A stretch of 64,000 nt of DNA from Plazaster borealis (lineage: Eukaryota > Echinodermata > Asteroidea > Forcipulatida > Labidiasteridae), in assembly GCA_021014325.1 (NCBI GenBank), contig CM037473.1:6575501-6639500 (forward strand). The letters run 5' to 3'. Under the pieces are notes generated by a model. It was given only the letters and a program-made list of their open reading frames with translations. It was not told where the DNA came from and searched no databases. Below are positions 20,508-35,500 of the stretch, piece after piece (position 1 is the stretch's first letter; each line of letters starts with the position of its first letter). A program made the translations under genes and the position numbers.

Positions 20508-23500
20508 CTGTAACAGAAAAATAAAATATTCAAATGGCGGACCATGCTGGATGCTAAAGACTCGAGATGGCCTCTTGTCACCGGCAGAGGGCCCAAATGA
20601 CTTATGGTTAGGACATCGGGGTCGATTTCACTATCACAAAGAGCAAAGACTGACCGATGATGCCATGTTACTGTTTTGAACAAATTTTGTGTACCCCACC
20701 CCAATTTTTTTTCGTCCAAGTTCCCTCTTGAGATCTAGCCAACTAGAATGTCAAATTACCCTGGGTTGATTCTTCGACTAAAGAAAATTCAATCAATGAC
20801 CGCCCCTTTAAAGCCGCTCCTGGCTGAAATCAATCATGTCTTCCAAAGATGGCTTCCAGATGGTTTATTGATTCTAAAGGCTCTTACCTGATGGTTTAGA
20901 TCATTTAATGAAAGGGATTCTGTTTAAAAAAAAATGGCACGTTATAAAACTTACTGTTGGAAACACTGCGATGGTGTAAGCGTGTGTGTAGATTCCGAAT
21001 GTGTCACCGAAGGTTTTAACATGTGAATTAATCTTAATTGCTAAGCAAAGTGTGATGTCACAATACAATTCACTAATGGCAATGAATCTCAGTGTTTTGT
21101 GAAATTCAAGCTTGGGTCTAGTAGAATGCCAAAAGGTCGCGCATTCGTTTCCCACGCAGGGCTCGAAAACCTCACTCGAGTATGCTGAATCTAAAATAGT
21201 AATAACCAGTGTATCATCTAAAAGATCCAATCAGTCGCACTGATTAAAGGAAAACATCACCATGCTCCACTGTCCACTAAAAAGTGTAGGTACATTGGTA
21301 CATGATGGGACCGAGGGGTTTGCCGGGCTTTTGAAGTGGTGTGAGACTACCTTCACCAATAGTGGGGTTGGTGTTTGGTCTTTAGGCTGGTTTTGATGTC
21401 GTCGGCGTATGAGGAGTAGAAAGTGCTGCTAGCATACTTGATAGGCTCGTTTGGGATCTGGTCAGGGCCTGCAGTTGGTCCATTCTTCAGGCGTTTGGCT
21501 GCATGTTCGAGTAAACTTTTTTTGTTCCCCCATAACCACGTCAGTGCAAGGCTAAATATCGTTCACGCAATTTATTTTCTTATCTGAAAGTGATTGATAT
21601 ATATACATATATATATATTTTAAATGAGATATCGCCCAACTCACAAGGCCGGACGGCCACTTCAAGGTGAGGGCTACACTTTACTGTCATCAGGGGCACG
21701 TTGCCACCTACTCCTGGGGCTGAAACAGGTTTGCCCCCTTTACAGTCCGTAAGGATGTAGGCATGGGTATCATCCACTAGGAGCCTGGCTGGTAGAGCAG
21801 AATGCAATACCTTCCCAACTTTTACGAAGCAATCACGGTTAAGTGCCTTGCTCAAGGGCACAAGTGTCACGACCGGGATTCGAACCCACAATCTGCTGCT
21901 GACAACACCAGAGCTTGGGTCCGGTGAACTAGACCACTCGGCCACGACACGCCACATAACTTCTATATAAACGAAGTTCGGTTGTGAGTCTGTACAAGTC
22001 CAATTTAAGTTACGGTTACTTACGCAGTATCTGGTGGCGTGCCGGTGTCTGGTACACGGAACACGTAAGGTTGGATTGTTGGTATATCATTCGTTGTGTC
22101 ACACAACACTCGAGCCATCGTCGTTTTACGGATTTCCTGCAGTTGAGCTGCAAAGCAACGCATTCATTCATTCATTCAAAGTTTTGTTTGTGTCGTTTTT
22201 GCCTTTGTTTTCTTTGGGAGTATTGTATTCCTCACTGACTGGCAACATGTGCAATGAGGTATTTAATTGACTTCGCTCATTTTAATACGCCCCTTAGGGT
22301 TTTATTTTTACTGTTGAAATGCTGATGCTACGGAGTGTTCTCAAACGAAATTAAATAAGCCGGGTGTTAAGCTGAATGTGATAAAAAAAGTAATTATTGA
22401 AATTGGCCGGGAAAATCTATAATAACAACAGAAAATAAAAATATGCAGTAATAAACCACAAGGGAAACTGACCGGAAAAAGAAAAAAACTTGCCCATCAG
22501 GCCAAAAAAAAAAATCTTCTGACAATCCTTTTTTCTCAACTCTTGAATTTTCAACACCCAGCTTCAACTATTCCGCTCCATAGATCCTAAATAATTATTG
22601 TAGGCCTATGATGTCGCCCTATCTCTCTTCAAAACCAACTTTACCTTTCGTAAAAGCTTGCTTCCCAAGACCATTCTCATACCAGAATCGATCACCGAAC
22701 TTAAGATGGTGAAACTGTTGACCAATCAAACACGCCAGGGTAGCCCCCACGAGCTGACCACTCTCCGGTGTCTCGCCAATCAGCGCTGGGAACAGATCAA
22801 TGTCATTCACGGATCTGCCAAAGAAAAGGGTAGACAACAACAATTGCCGCATAAATTTGTGTTACTATAGGGATAACTATACATTTTACTTTTAAAGGTA
22901 TCGTACACGTTTGGTATTGACTCTAAAAATTAATGGCAATACAAACTTATTTGGTAAGAAAAAATCAGCAGCTTTGGATAGTATAATGAATTTGAGAAAC
23001 TTTTCACTTCGAAGTGCATGCGGTTATGGAAACAGATAGCACTTTTTATCCCCAAACATTTGAATCTGAGAAGCGTTACGGTAACGCTTCTCAGAGTTTG
23101 TATTCCAATGCAGATTATTGTTCCTGCGTGGAAATAGCCGCGCCAGATTTTCGGCAATATATCTAAAAAATGCTACGACCTTTTGAAATGAAATTTTCAC
23201 AGGTTAGTTTTATGGTATATATATCTACAACTATATATAGGTTTGAAAGAAACAATAGGCTCCAATACCAAATGTGTACGATGCATTTAAGCGCGCATAG
23301 AAACTGTTTTTAAGAAAGTAAATATAAATACTTTAACTTAGTGATGATCCTAACGTTTTAGTAAGAAAATAATTAGAATCGGGAATGAAACTTAGGTTTT
23401 CTCCCGAAGTGTAATACAGACATTAATTTTATCAGGCAGAAAAGATGATAGTTCCGTTTTGGGCCGATTTGACCAGATTTGAAATTTAGGTTTGAATGTT

Positions 23501-26500
23501 AAATATATATTTTTATAGATTTGAGAAAGTTATTTAAGCTTTCGTGGTATTGCATGCACGAAAGAATCCACCACTGACAAGTGATTTTAATCGAAAGAGT
23601 TATTGTCGGGATCCCGACATTATCTCACGTCCATTAGCCATGTACAAACAATGTAGCATGTTAAAATGTTTGGTATTATGCGTATTAAAGTTTGTGTGAG
23701 TTTTTCGTTTTGAAACAACACCATCTGTCAAAAATCGTCCAGAGAACACATTTAAAAAATTGGTAAAGCTACCGAGGCCAAAGTTTAAAAATCTAAACTT
23801 ACTCGTATGTTTTTCTGAAAACCGAGACAGACGCTTCTGACATGACGTCCAGCAGATCGTCAAAGCTACCTGCTTCGGGTAACTTGCAGTACTTCCTCCA
23901 TGCATTATAGTCGGCAATACCGTGATCTCGACCTCTCTGTATGTTCAATGCAGCTAGATCTAGCCCTTGACTGTGGGTTGAACAGACAAAATGGGGTAAA
24001 TATTCATCGTGAATACTACTATAATCTTGTTGGCAGGTCATTGCGTCACACGCATGCGTTTCTGCTGCACACCCAAAGTTTCTGCTACTTCTGGCTCCAA
24101 TTACGTTTGTGTGTAATACCACCCATTTCATCATTTAAAGGCACTGAACACGTTTAGAAATTGTCAAAGACCAGTGTTCTCACTTGGTGTATCCCAACAT
24201 ATGCATAAAATAACAAGCCTGTGAAAATTATCGAAATTCTTGCGTATCGGCCCGATACGCTAGCTTGTGCATGGGGAGAACCCTGCCAATATGCATAAAA
24301 CAACAAACCTGTGAAAATTTGGGCTCAATTGGTCATCGAATGAGTTGCAAGAAAACAATGAAAGAAAAAACACCCTTGTTGCACAAAATGTGTGTGATTT
24401 CAGATGCCTGAAAAGGCTTGCTTCCTGAAGTCTTTTTCAGATTTAAATATTTTAGTGAGAAATTACCTCTTTCTCAACAACTACGTTACTTCAGAGGGAG
24501 TCGTTTCTCACAATGTTTTATACTATCAACAGCTCTCCGTTGCTTGTTACCAGGTAAGTTTTTATGCTAATATTTGTTTTGAGTCATTACCAAACGTGTA
24601 CAGAAACTTTTTAATTCTGAGAAGACCATAATAGTCTTTGAAGAACGTATGTAAAAGCCAAGTTCATTTGTTTAACTTTTCTTAAATAAATAATCAAAGA
24701 AAAGATAGCGCAATGCAACTTCTATTGGCTGTGTATAGAGTCACTTTGTGTAAATTGGGCGTGGCTTACAGTTGGATGACGTCACATTTACGAACAGGAT
24801 ACTTTTGATGTGACCCAAGGTCCTGCCTAAATCCTGCTTGGCAGTATTGTCTTTAAAATGTTGATTTTGAAGTGGAAATTGGTTGAGGACATTTTAGAAT
24901 ATTTTTTTTTCACGATCATGGTCGCATTGTTGAATATATGATTATTTAATTAGATGAACGAACTGGGCCCAATTTCATAAAGCATGTTAGCACAAAAACT
25001 TGCTAAACACAGAAAACTCTTGCTTAAGAAAAAATAGGTTACCAGCCAAAATACCATACAGTTACCATTGCTGTGATTGGTACCCCACTCATTTCTTGCT
25101 TAGCAAAGAAATTTGCTGAGCAGAATTTCCTGCTAAACAGCTTTATGAAATTGGGCCCTGGGCCCAATTTCATAGAGCTGCTTAACGGCTGATTTTGTGC
25201 TTACTGCGCGAGTTTCCATTTCATAGCGCTGCTAACCGTAAGCATCGAAAAGGCATGCCAACCTTCCGGTGCTTACTGTATGAAAATGAATGACGTAACA
25301 ATGCAAATCCACGATGAACGCGCAAGCTTGCCGCCTAATTTTCTTGCTAACCTGTGAATTAAGCAAATTATTCTGCTTTAGTTATCACGAAAATTTGCTT
25401 ACCGTTAAGCACCTCTATTAAATTGGCCCCTGGTAAAGGCACTTCGCGGCTCCCGCCGCTCGCACTAGTCTGTTTTCGTGTTAGCAGTGGTCGCGCTGTT
25501 TGTGTTGTATACCATCCAGACAGCCACGGGCGCCTTGACTAAAGGCTATATAACTTACCCATCCTTGGGATCAGAAAATAGATGTTTTGTGACCGGAGGC
25601 GTCATCTTGAGGTCTATCGCGGGGAGTTCCTGCACTATCATCCCCCTCAAGAATGCATCCATCCCGCTCCGTCCGGCACTTGTGACTAAATGAGTTGCAT
25701 TGAAGAAGGTCTCGTCCAGTTTCACGTGCTCTATCTGCAAGATGGAGAAAAATAGGAGCTTGGTAACTCTGAATAAGCTTACATTATGTTCATTGATTCC
25801 CTAATACCTTTCTTATTTGAGGTCTCGATTCAACTTCAGTATCCCTGATGTAACCTTCTAACACATTAATTTCCCGTGTGTACAAAATAATCAGTTCCTT
25901 GTGGCTGTATACACACTTGTGCGGCACCTAAATGTAGCCCGAGCCCTAAATGTCGCCCGGACCTAAATGTAGCCCCGAACCTGTACCTAAATGTCGCCCG
26001 GACCTAAATGTAGCCCCAAACCTGTACCTAAATGTCGCCCGGACCTAAATGTAGCCCCAAACCTGTACCTAAATGTCGCCCGGACCTAAATGTAGCCCCA
26101 AACCTGTACCTAAATGTCGCCCGGACCTAAATGTAGCCCCAAATCTGTACCTAAATGTCGCCCCGACCTAGCTCATCATTGTAATGATAGCTACAATGAA
26201 TGTTAAGGCGAGTTGTTTGACTCGTTTCAAGCAAAAACATATAAAACTAGACTTAAATTTTTGTTAAACAAAAACAAGGTGTTCGGCATGACGCTCAAAT
26301 TTTGGATGTGGAACACATCCCATCCCAACTATTTTGTATTAACGTCTCGGTGCTGCGGACCCGTGATATGGCCATATTCCTGTACGCATTGCATTGTGCA
26401 CTGCGCCGTGGTTGATCAGTGGTATGGCTATTTTCCTGTACCTCTGAGCACTGCGCCGTGGTTGATCCGGGATATGGGTATACTCCTCCTGTACCCATTG

Positions 26501-29500
26501 CATTGTGCAACACTGAGCATACATACAATGCGTCGTGGTTGATCCGGGATATGGCTATTTTCCTGTACCTATATTGCAATGTGCACTGAGCACTGAGCAC
26601 TGCGCCGTGGTTGATCCGGGATATGGCCATATTCCTGTACCGATTGCTTGTGCACAGTGTATGGGGACTCCGCGTCTAAGAATATGCCCATGTAGCGGGT
26701 TCAACTGGCTCAATAGAATGTGTACAAAATAGCCACATCGGAAATCACCCATATCCTGGGACAACACGGCAACTTTATGGAGGGTTTCTAGCGATATTTT
26801 GGAAATATGACTAAATAGAGATGTGGGTTTTTTGTGTGTGTTTTTTTTTTGGGGGGGGGGTGGGAATGAAAAGCGAAAAGCAGTTTTTGAGGCTTTTTAG
26901 GTTCCTAACATCTGTTTTACGAACTTAAAAAAATTAAAATAATAATTAACGGAGGTTAATTAATGATTAATTACTTAATTAAATTAAGTAAAGGACATAG
27001 GGGGTCACACTTTGTGTACGATTTTAAAAATTCCTCAGGGTCTTTCACATAGTCCAAATATCTTGTGTGTAGCAAATATGGTTCTCCAGATATGATTGTT
27101 CTAAATATTAAACATTGATTTAATGCTATGACGTCATCGATGACGTCATCATCCCGAAAACCTTTGCGGTTTCATCGACATACTAGGTACATGGTTAGCT
27201 TAAAGTCCCAACCTTTTTTGGTTCACGAGATATGATTTTTGCACACACAGAATGTAAATATACCTGAACGGTGGTCAGCATCAATTCAAATCCGACAGAA
27301 TAGAAATCATACCATGATCAAATTAATAATCTTTTTGTGTAAGTTTAAAAAAAAAACACTTGGCAAGTTTACGCATGAAACATATCAACACAATTAAAAC
27401 CAAATTACTACATATACCGGAAAGAGTCATGAAACCGCAGCATCCAGAGTGTTCAAATTGTTTTTGGGGTGGGGGTAGGGGGTTCGGTAGCGGTGTCGAA
27501 CAATGGAAACAACGCAATCGGCTTGTTCCTCAGTAAAAGTTTGAAGTAAATCTTACCTCCATGCTAGACTGAACATCCACAGACTTCCTACGACGAATAT
27601 CTAGTAATAGGTTCATGTTTGTGGCTAAGAACAAATAATTATAAGAACGCAAACTTTTACAGCCCGTTCGCCCACCCAATTCTTTTTGAAAATAATACTA
27701 ATACAAAATAAATAAAATAAAATCACACTTTTACTTAAGGTACAACTTTGCGTCTACATTGGTCGGGGCGACATTTAGGTACATGTTTGGGGCTACATTT
27801 AGGTCGGGGCGACATTTAGGTACATGTTTGGGGCTACATTTAGGTCGGGGCGACATTTAGGTACAGGTTTGGGGCTACATTTAGGTCGGGCGACATTTAG
27901 GTACAGGTTTGGGGCTACATTTAGGTCCGGGCGACATTTAGGTACAGGTTTGGGGCTACATTTAGGTCCGGGCGACATTTAGGTACAGGTTTGGGGCTAC
28001 ATTTAGGTCGGGCGACATTTAGGGCTCGGGCTACATTTAGGGCCGCACACACGCTTGAATAAAGAACTGGTCCGTTGATCCACCACTTCGGCTGGTACCG
28101 GTGTTAGTATTGGTTCGGGCACATTCACTCTCTTATAAGTCCGGACCTGAACTATCTTATCTCCCATTCCGCCACCCCAAACTGTTCCCGTGATAATTGA
28201 CCGCAAAGAGTGAGCCAGGAACATGTTTTTTTTTCACGTGGAAAAGCTGCAGTGACTGTTTTTCGCAGATTTTTGTTTAATAGATTCTCTTCTCTAAACG
28301 AGTTTTGACAGATGATGCTGTTTGAAAACGAAAATTAGCATAGGCCTATAACAACTTTCGAATTTTCTACGGACAATGACAAATAAATACATTATTGTAA
28401 CATGCATCATTTAAGTGAGGTTTGCTGTGACACCATGTGCATACATCTCTTTTGAGAAGTGGTGGTTCTGAGAAGAACCATGTGTTTCTCAGAAGCACCA
28501 TTTCTCAATAGAGATTTAGGAACATGGTGTCACCGCAAACCTCACATGATTGTACTCCCACCATGCAAATTTTCACATCCTACATGAACATTTTGTACAT
28601 GGACGTGGGTGCGGCACCTAAATGTAGCCCGAGCCCTAAATGTCGCCCCGACCTGGGGCTACATTTAGGTCGGGGCGACATTTGGGTACATGTTTGGGGC
28701 TACATTTAGGTCGGGCGACATTTAGGGCTCGGGCTACATTTAGGTGCCGCACAGACGTGAGATGAATGGGTATCCAGGCAATTCAAATGTTTTTAAATCA
28801 ACTACCATGAGGCCTATCATTAGCGGATTCCTTTCGTTCAGTACTTTAAATGAAAGCCTATAATTTTCTCGAATCTATAAAAATGGCTGTGTAAAATTGT
28901 AATATAAATTTCCGGGTCAAATTGGCCCCCCAAAACAGACCTGGCATCTTTGAACAAATTCTCCATTTGGAAAGCTTTCGTCGAGTCATAGATATGCTTG
29001 TAGGCTACACAGCTTAGGAAAGAGTAGACTGGTCCCCTGTCTTTATCTGCAAGACAGGCACTGGTCTTACAGGCCCAATGCTTTCATTGGATAAACGTGC
29101 AGTGACGTAATCTTTCCATATCTGTTTTATGATTGGTCCGAGGTGATGTAATTTGTCAGCTTGCACTTTCGATCGTCTGCATGCAGCGTGTGCATATAAT
29201 GTTTGTACATCATGTAATGTTGTTACTCACTATGTAATACTAAATGTGTACATGCTGTACGTGTGAAATGAATGCAAGGTCAAAGGTACATCTGGTAGCA
29301 TCCGGTCATGCAGGCTGCGGTATATGGCTTTATAAACGAGCCTCGAAGTGTGAAGTCAGATGTTCAGGCTATCAGGAAAGGGTCAAAATGTGTACGTTTC
29401 TTCTGACCATCTCCTCCTCCTCCAGCATATGCCCTCAGATCCATCCAATTGCAACCCCCTTTTTTATTTACCTCTGCGTAGTTCCGATCCAACTTGAGCA

Positions 29501-32500
29501 GTGTCTTGGGAATTTGTGAATGTCCCATGCGGAATGCTGCAGTAGCAAACACGTTGGTGATGCTGGGGTTGACGTGAGGGTCGTACCCGAACAGGTACGA
29601 GGTTGGGTGGACCTGGAGGCCGTGCTTGGCCATCTGGCAAGAGAAATAATTATTGGGTAGAAGAATGGTGATTACAAATGCTCCGAATAAAACAAGTTTG
29701 AGGGAAGAATTAAATTAACTTTTAAAATTTGGATTCAATTTGTAAAATTAAAGGGTCTGTATACTTTTGGTAATGACTCTGAAAATTAATGGCAATAAAA
29801 ACTTACTTGGTTAGACATAAAGCTTTGGATAGTATACTACATTTGGAGGAACTGTTAACTTCGAAGTACGGCGGTTATGGAAAAATATATCACTTTTTAT
29901 CCCAAAAAATTTAAATCTGAGAAGCGTTACTGACAGTAACGTTTCTCAGATTGTGTATTCCAATTGCAGATTATTCTTCCTGCGTGGACATAACCGCTCC
30001 AGATTTTCGGCAATATCTCAAAAACGCTACCACCTTTAGAAATGTAATTTTCACAGGTTAGTTTTATGGTGTATCAACTACATAGGATTGAAACAAACAA
30101 TAGGCTTCAATTACCAAATGTATACGATGCCTTTAACAATAGGGATTACGGGTGTGTTGATAGAGCGAGGACGTACGTTCTCACTTGCTTTCGTGTATGC
30201 ACACAAAACCAACGGGGACGTCGATGGAAGAAAGTCCAAACAATGATAGAACTAACCTGTGAAAATCCAATTTCAAAATGTGGTACCGTTTTTGAGATAT
30301 TGCCGAAAATCTGGAGCGGTTATGTCCACGCAGGAAGAATAATCTGCATTGGAATAAATACTCTGAGAAGCGTTTACGCATAACGCTTCTGATATTCTAA
30401 TGTTTTGGGGATAAAAAGTGATTTATTTTTCCATAACCGCAGTACTTCGAAGTGAAAAGTTTCTCCAAATGCATTATACTATCCAAAGCTGCTGTACTTC
30501 TTACCAAGTAAGTTTTTATTGCCATTAATTATCAGAGTCATTACCAAACGTGTACGATGGCTTTAAAGCCCACATGGCTCTTCTAACCGCGGGATTCTGC
30601 GCTTACCAAGCCCTGTAAAGCACATAGTTCAATGGGACGTAAGCAAAGAATTCCGCGGTAAGCAGAGCCATGAAATTGAACCCTGTATAACATACATTCT
30701 TAGATCCCAACAGAGGGGGCAGATATTCATTGTACACGATATGTTGCCACATGGCGATGCACAAAGCCCTTGCTTCTTGATACAGCTTTTCGTCGTTCCA
30801 GCCCGGGTTGAGTTTAGCTAGCTTCTCCGCGTTTCGGTTATGCTGACGAAGTAGCACCGTGTGCAAACTCGCTAGGCCGGGCTGCTCGGCCGCTCGAGCG
30901 TCCCCCGTACGGCCACACTTCAGCTAAAGAAAGTAAAAAGTATTGATACAAATAAGGGTTTTGTGCAGAAGTCAGATTCTTGGGCCTGCAGTTGAAGTGA
31001 CAAATTGTAAAAGATGACATCGTTTCATGTTGTTGTTTTATACATAGAGGAAGGTGTGATTCCAATTTAAACTCGTGTTGAAGTTTGTCCCAGGTCGTGT
31101 CCGAATTGGCGGCTACGGCTACTGGCTATAGCCGGTCATCATGCGTTGAAGCATATAATTTCCTTAGCAACAGCCACAGTCGTAGCCATAACCACCAATT
31201 CGGACACGGCCTCAATGTCCGACTGGAATTTCTGACATTGATTTTTGCTTCATCTTCGCGTTGGGTTTTATGAAGTGGTCTTAATAAATAGGTTTTCCCT
31301 GTCAATTTCAGCAAACGTTGATTAACTTTTATTAACACATTCGCGCATGGTTTCTCTAATCCATTCAAACTATGTTTTCCTTTTAGCTATCATTGCAGTC
31401 AGTTTCGTTTTCGTTCACACATGATTTCTTTCTTCTCATTCAGGTTCGTTTTAGTCATTCTATTTCATGTATAGACATTCATTTATAGAATTTCTACTAG
31501 ACTTCTACATAATTGAAAACAATTAATGGTAAACCAGCCTTTTGTTGTTGGCTTTTGTGAAATTGAATGATCTTTGCGACCTCATTCAGGTTCGTTTTAG
31601 TCATTCTATTTCATGTATAGACATTCATTTATAGAATTTCTACTAGACTTCTACATAATTGAAAACAATTAATGGTAAACCAGCCTTTTGTTGTTGGCTT
31701 TTGTGAAATTGAATGATCTTTGCGACCTAATGATTTTGAATGATCTTATTTAACCAGTCAATGCATGAACTGTTGAAGTTGAATTAGTCATTTTGACTTT
31801 TAAATGCTAATGCAACGGAGCATTCATTTTCAATAGAACTTTAATGAGTCGAGTCGAGTGATAAATTGAATTCCTTCTTTTGTTGAAACTGGCTGCGAAC
31901 ACCTACACTAACCTGTGGACTGGCAATGACGCAGTCTTTATGTTCCTCATCGTTCGGTAGTAGTTCATGGCCTACGTCACTGTGTGGGTCACTGATAGAG
32001 AGCAGTAAACCTTTACCTGGATTATGTACAGAAAAATGCTTTAGGATAGACCCCTTGCATATGACGTCACCAGCCCCAGAAAGCGCCCCCTACTGAGGTT
32101 AATGAAGACCTATATCATTGGTTGAAAGTTGCGCGCGGCACGTACACGCGTGCACGTTTCCATTGTTTGACCCCAGCGATGGCGGCAAATGCAAGGTGTC
32201 TCTTGTGGAGAGGAAGACGTGGTCTTGGATTGATACTTACCCTGCTTGGAGTTTTGTAAAGTTTGTTTGCCATGACATCTCGTTTTAATTCTTAAAGATC
32301 AGTCAGCTTTTATATATCATTCTTATTAAAATATATCTGAGCTATTTGTTAAATTAGACCAATCTTTTTGATTGCTAGTAAAATCTATATTAAAATCTTT
32401 TAGAATTGTCAAGCTCAAATTGTAGATTTTCATCCTTCCGCTAAATTAAGATCCGCGCGCCTTGGGAATGATGTTCTATTGATACAGTTTATTACCTTTG

Positions 32501-35500
32501 GAAAAATCTCTCAGTGACCTTGCCTCCTTCTCCGAGCTACCATAAACCTGAGACAAGTCTAGGAATGACGTAATCTGATTGAGCTGTTGCCTTGGTGACG
32601 TGTTGCAACCCTCATCTGGTACGGCGACGGATCGTTTAAACTTGAAGCAGTCCGCGGTAAAGAACGAGTCGTTACTCGGGATCATGATCGGTAAACACTT
32701 TGGGGTAGTTTCACAGGTGCAGTTGACTGTTTGGAAAAAAGCGAAACACAAGAATTTGTTTCACCATTGTTCACCTTTTCTGTTTCACTGATACCTCTAG
32801 CCAATTTCATAGAGCTGTTTAAGCAAAAAATATTGCTTAACAATTGTCTGCTAAGCAGAAATGAGCAGGATTCCAGTCACAAATTGTACACGCGACATAT
32901 ATATTCTGGTTTATTATTAAAAGCAAATACATGGTTGGCAGCCACTGGCTGAAATAACCTTGTTTACAAGTAAAAATACATTATTAGTTAAAAAAAAAAG
33001 TTTTTGGGCTAGTAAGTAACCTTATTCGTGTAAGCATAATTTTGTTGTGCTTAGCTACTTTTTGTGCTTAAGCAGCTCTATGAATTTGGGCCCTGGTGGT
33101 GCAATGTATCTGTTTTTGTTTTTGTTCATGGTAACACCGTGGTCTCTTAAACGTTTTGGTGGCTCTGGAACCAACCCGTTGTGTACCAACTCGACATTCC
33201 GATCAGTATGCTCTGATCGTCTTCATTAGAACAGATGTAATGACGACGTGGTACCTTCACCTGACTCAGTTGCTGGCACTTGTTTTGGCACTCTCTAACT
33301 GCATTAGATCGATCAGACTAGGAAATAGACCATGTTATTACTTGAAACCTCTTTGCATACTAAGGTTTGAATTGTATACAAACACGATGCCAACTTGAAA
33401 ATTGACTGTCGAAGGCAACACCCACATAACCTGTTAATATACGGGAAGCTTACAGTGTTAAAACCTTCGGTGAAACCATCGGGCTAATGTCAACCGGCTG
33501 CCCCCCCATTAATAATAATAATGATACGAGACATTTATATAGCGCATAATGCAGGAGCCTCTATGCGCAACACAAAACATAAAATACTGAAAGGAAATGT
33601 ATAAAGCAATATGTTTAAAAAAATATAGCTTCAAACAAATGAGTCTTTAAAAGTCCCTTGAAAATCTGAAGAGAGTCAGCTTGGCGAACATGGGTCTTCA
33701 TTGTGTGCTTGGAATCTCAGGAGTTCTTTAGAGGATTTTCGGGGGGTACTTCTTTATAAGATGAAAATAGTGCGTTAATGTATGGGAACTTTGGGAGGAG
33801 GATACCATCAGGGGGGGTTCTTCTCACGTACCGTTTTCTAGTGCAGAGTGGTCCACGTCGTGGTCAACGAATTGTCCGAAGTGCATGCTCAGAACCGTCC
33901 AATTGATCTCGACGTCTTTCTCGCTGTCGTTGATTGTACCTATACAGACGAGCCGTGGCGGTGGAAGAGCATTACCAGATTCTGCAAGTCGTGGATTATC
34001 TGAAGCTGTGGGTTCGTGTATTGGGAAAAAAAATGGGCATTGTTATGACTTACTTTTGAAACCCCCCCCCAAAAAAAAAAAAACCCAAAACACCCCAACA
34101 AACAAACAATCGAAGAGAAGGAATAGACTTATTGGGTCGTTTTAGCCAGTGTGAGATTCATCTACTATAATATTTGGACTAGCAATGAGGTCAATTTTGC
34201 ACGTCTATGTACCCAAAGGGGCCATGAGTGACCAGAAGAGGAGGGTCCTACTTCCTGACGCAGATAGAAGGCCAAAGGAAATAGAGAACCCTCTTCTGGT
34301 CACTGAAGGCCCACGGGGGAGATAGACGTGAACTATAGTGACCGAATTATGGGTTATAGTTCACGGGTAATGACTCAGTCCAAATCAATCCCGGTTTTGT
34401 CCTACAAAAGTTCGTCAACATTTTCAATGTAATGCTCTGCATTCGAAGGCCCCCCTCGAGTCCCCCTGAGATATTTTGTTGTAGTTTCAAATTTGATGAC
34501 CCTATGTATGTGCATTCCCTAAACACACTCAAAAGCGCTTACAAATCTTTTATGAAAACTATGAACAACCTGAGCTGTCTCCATTCATTGTGAAGAAAAA
34601 CAGAAGGCCACGTATACAAGTTAAGCCCCACTTACCGTCCGCATACGCTGCCGGGAGTTGACGAACTAATGGAGTAAAAGCTTTACCCCAATTGACGTTC
34701 AATAGGTTATTACATACTCCATTGTGGGTGCGATATAAAGAGGTAGAATGACAGTCACTGAAGGTATAATCGACACCCGCAGCACTGCAGAGTACTCGCT
34801 TCCCATGACTGGACAACTCCGACAGCGTTCTGTGTGAAATTCAATGTTGAGGTTGTTTTTAGATGATATTTTGAATGATCTCTCTTTCATGTAAAAAAAA
34901 GAAGAGCATTGTTCTTCGAAGTGAACAGTTTCTCAAAATGCATTATACTATCCAAAGCTGCTGTACTTCTTATAAAGTAAGTTTTTATTGCCATTATTTA
35001 TCAAAGTCGTTACCAAACGTGTACGATGCCTTCAAGCAGCATCCAGCAACAGAGTCCAGCATCCTCCTGAAGACGATCAGAGCATCTAATCGAAACGTCC
35101 GAGTTGTCAAACAACCGGTTCTTCTCAGAACCACCACTACTCAAAAGAGTTTTCACACATGGTTTCACTGTAAACTTCACCTGATTGTATTCCAACTATG
35201 CAAAGTTTCAAATCCTACTTATGCCATGTTGCTGTCTGTCCGTACGCCAAAAGAACCACGGGCTATTTCTCTTGCATACCCTTAAAATGTTTTTTATTTT
35301 ATTTTATTGTTTATTTTATTTTTCTAAACAAAGGTGTTCTTCCACTGTGAAACCAATCTACGATCATCTCATCATTATAGTTTGAAAAAAATTACATTAG
35401 AAAACTTGAATATTCGCTTTGTGTATTGTCTTCTTTCATTATTGAGATGAAAGTGCCGAAAACAGACGCAGTGCGTCTTTTTGTCGGCACACGCTGATGT

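Noticed and set aside
20508..20719. Upstream extension of the last peroxidase exon
   Set aside because: Open but not homologous; exon 13 splices in frame at 20507, so it is intron.
26213..26767. Open frames of 61-111 aa on both strands
   Set aside because: By-products of the 60-70-bp tandem repeat within the transposon.
27554..27622. Exon-like segment on the minus strand between peroxidase exons 9 and 10 (acceptor TTCTTAG, donor GAG|GTAAGA)
   Set aside because: Exons 9 and 10 already join in phase 0 with continuous homology; including this segment gives an in-frame TGA at its fourth codon. It also lies inside the terminal-repeat transposon.
25919..28752. CRISPR-like array (regular repeats)
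   Set aside because: Units are contiguous without unique spacers, occur in inverted arrays and lie in an animal gene intron.
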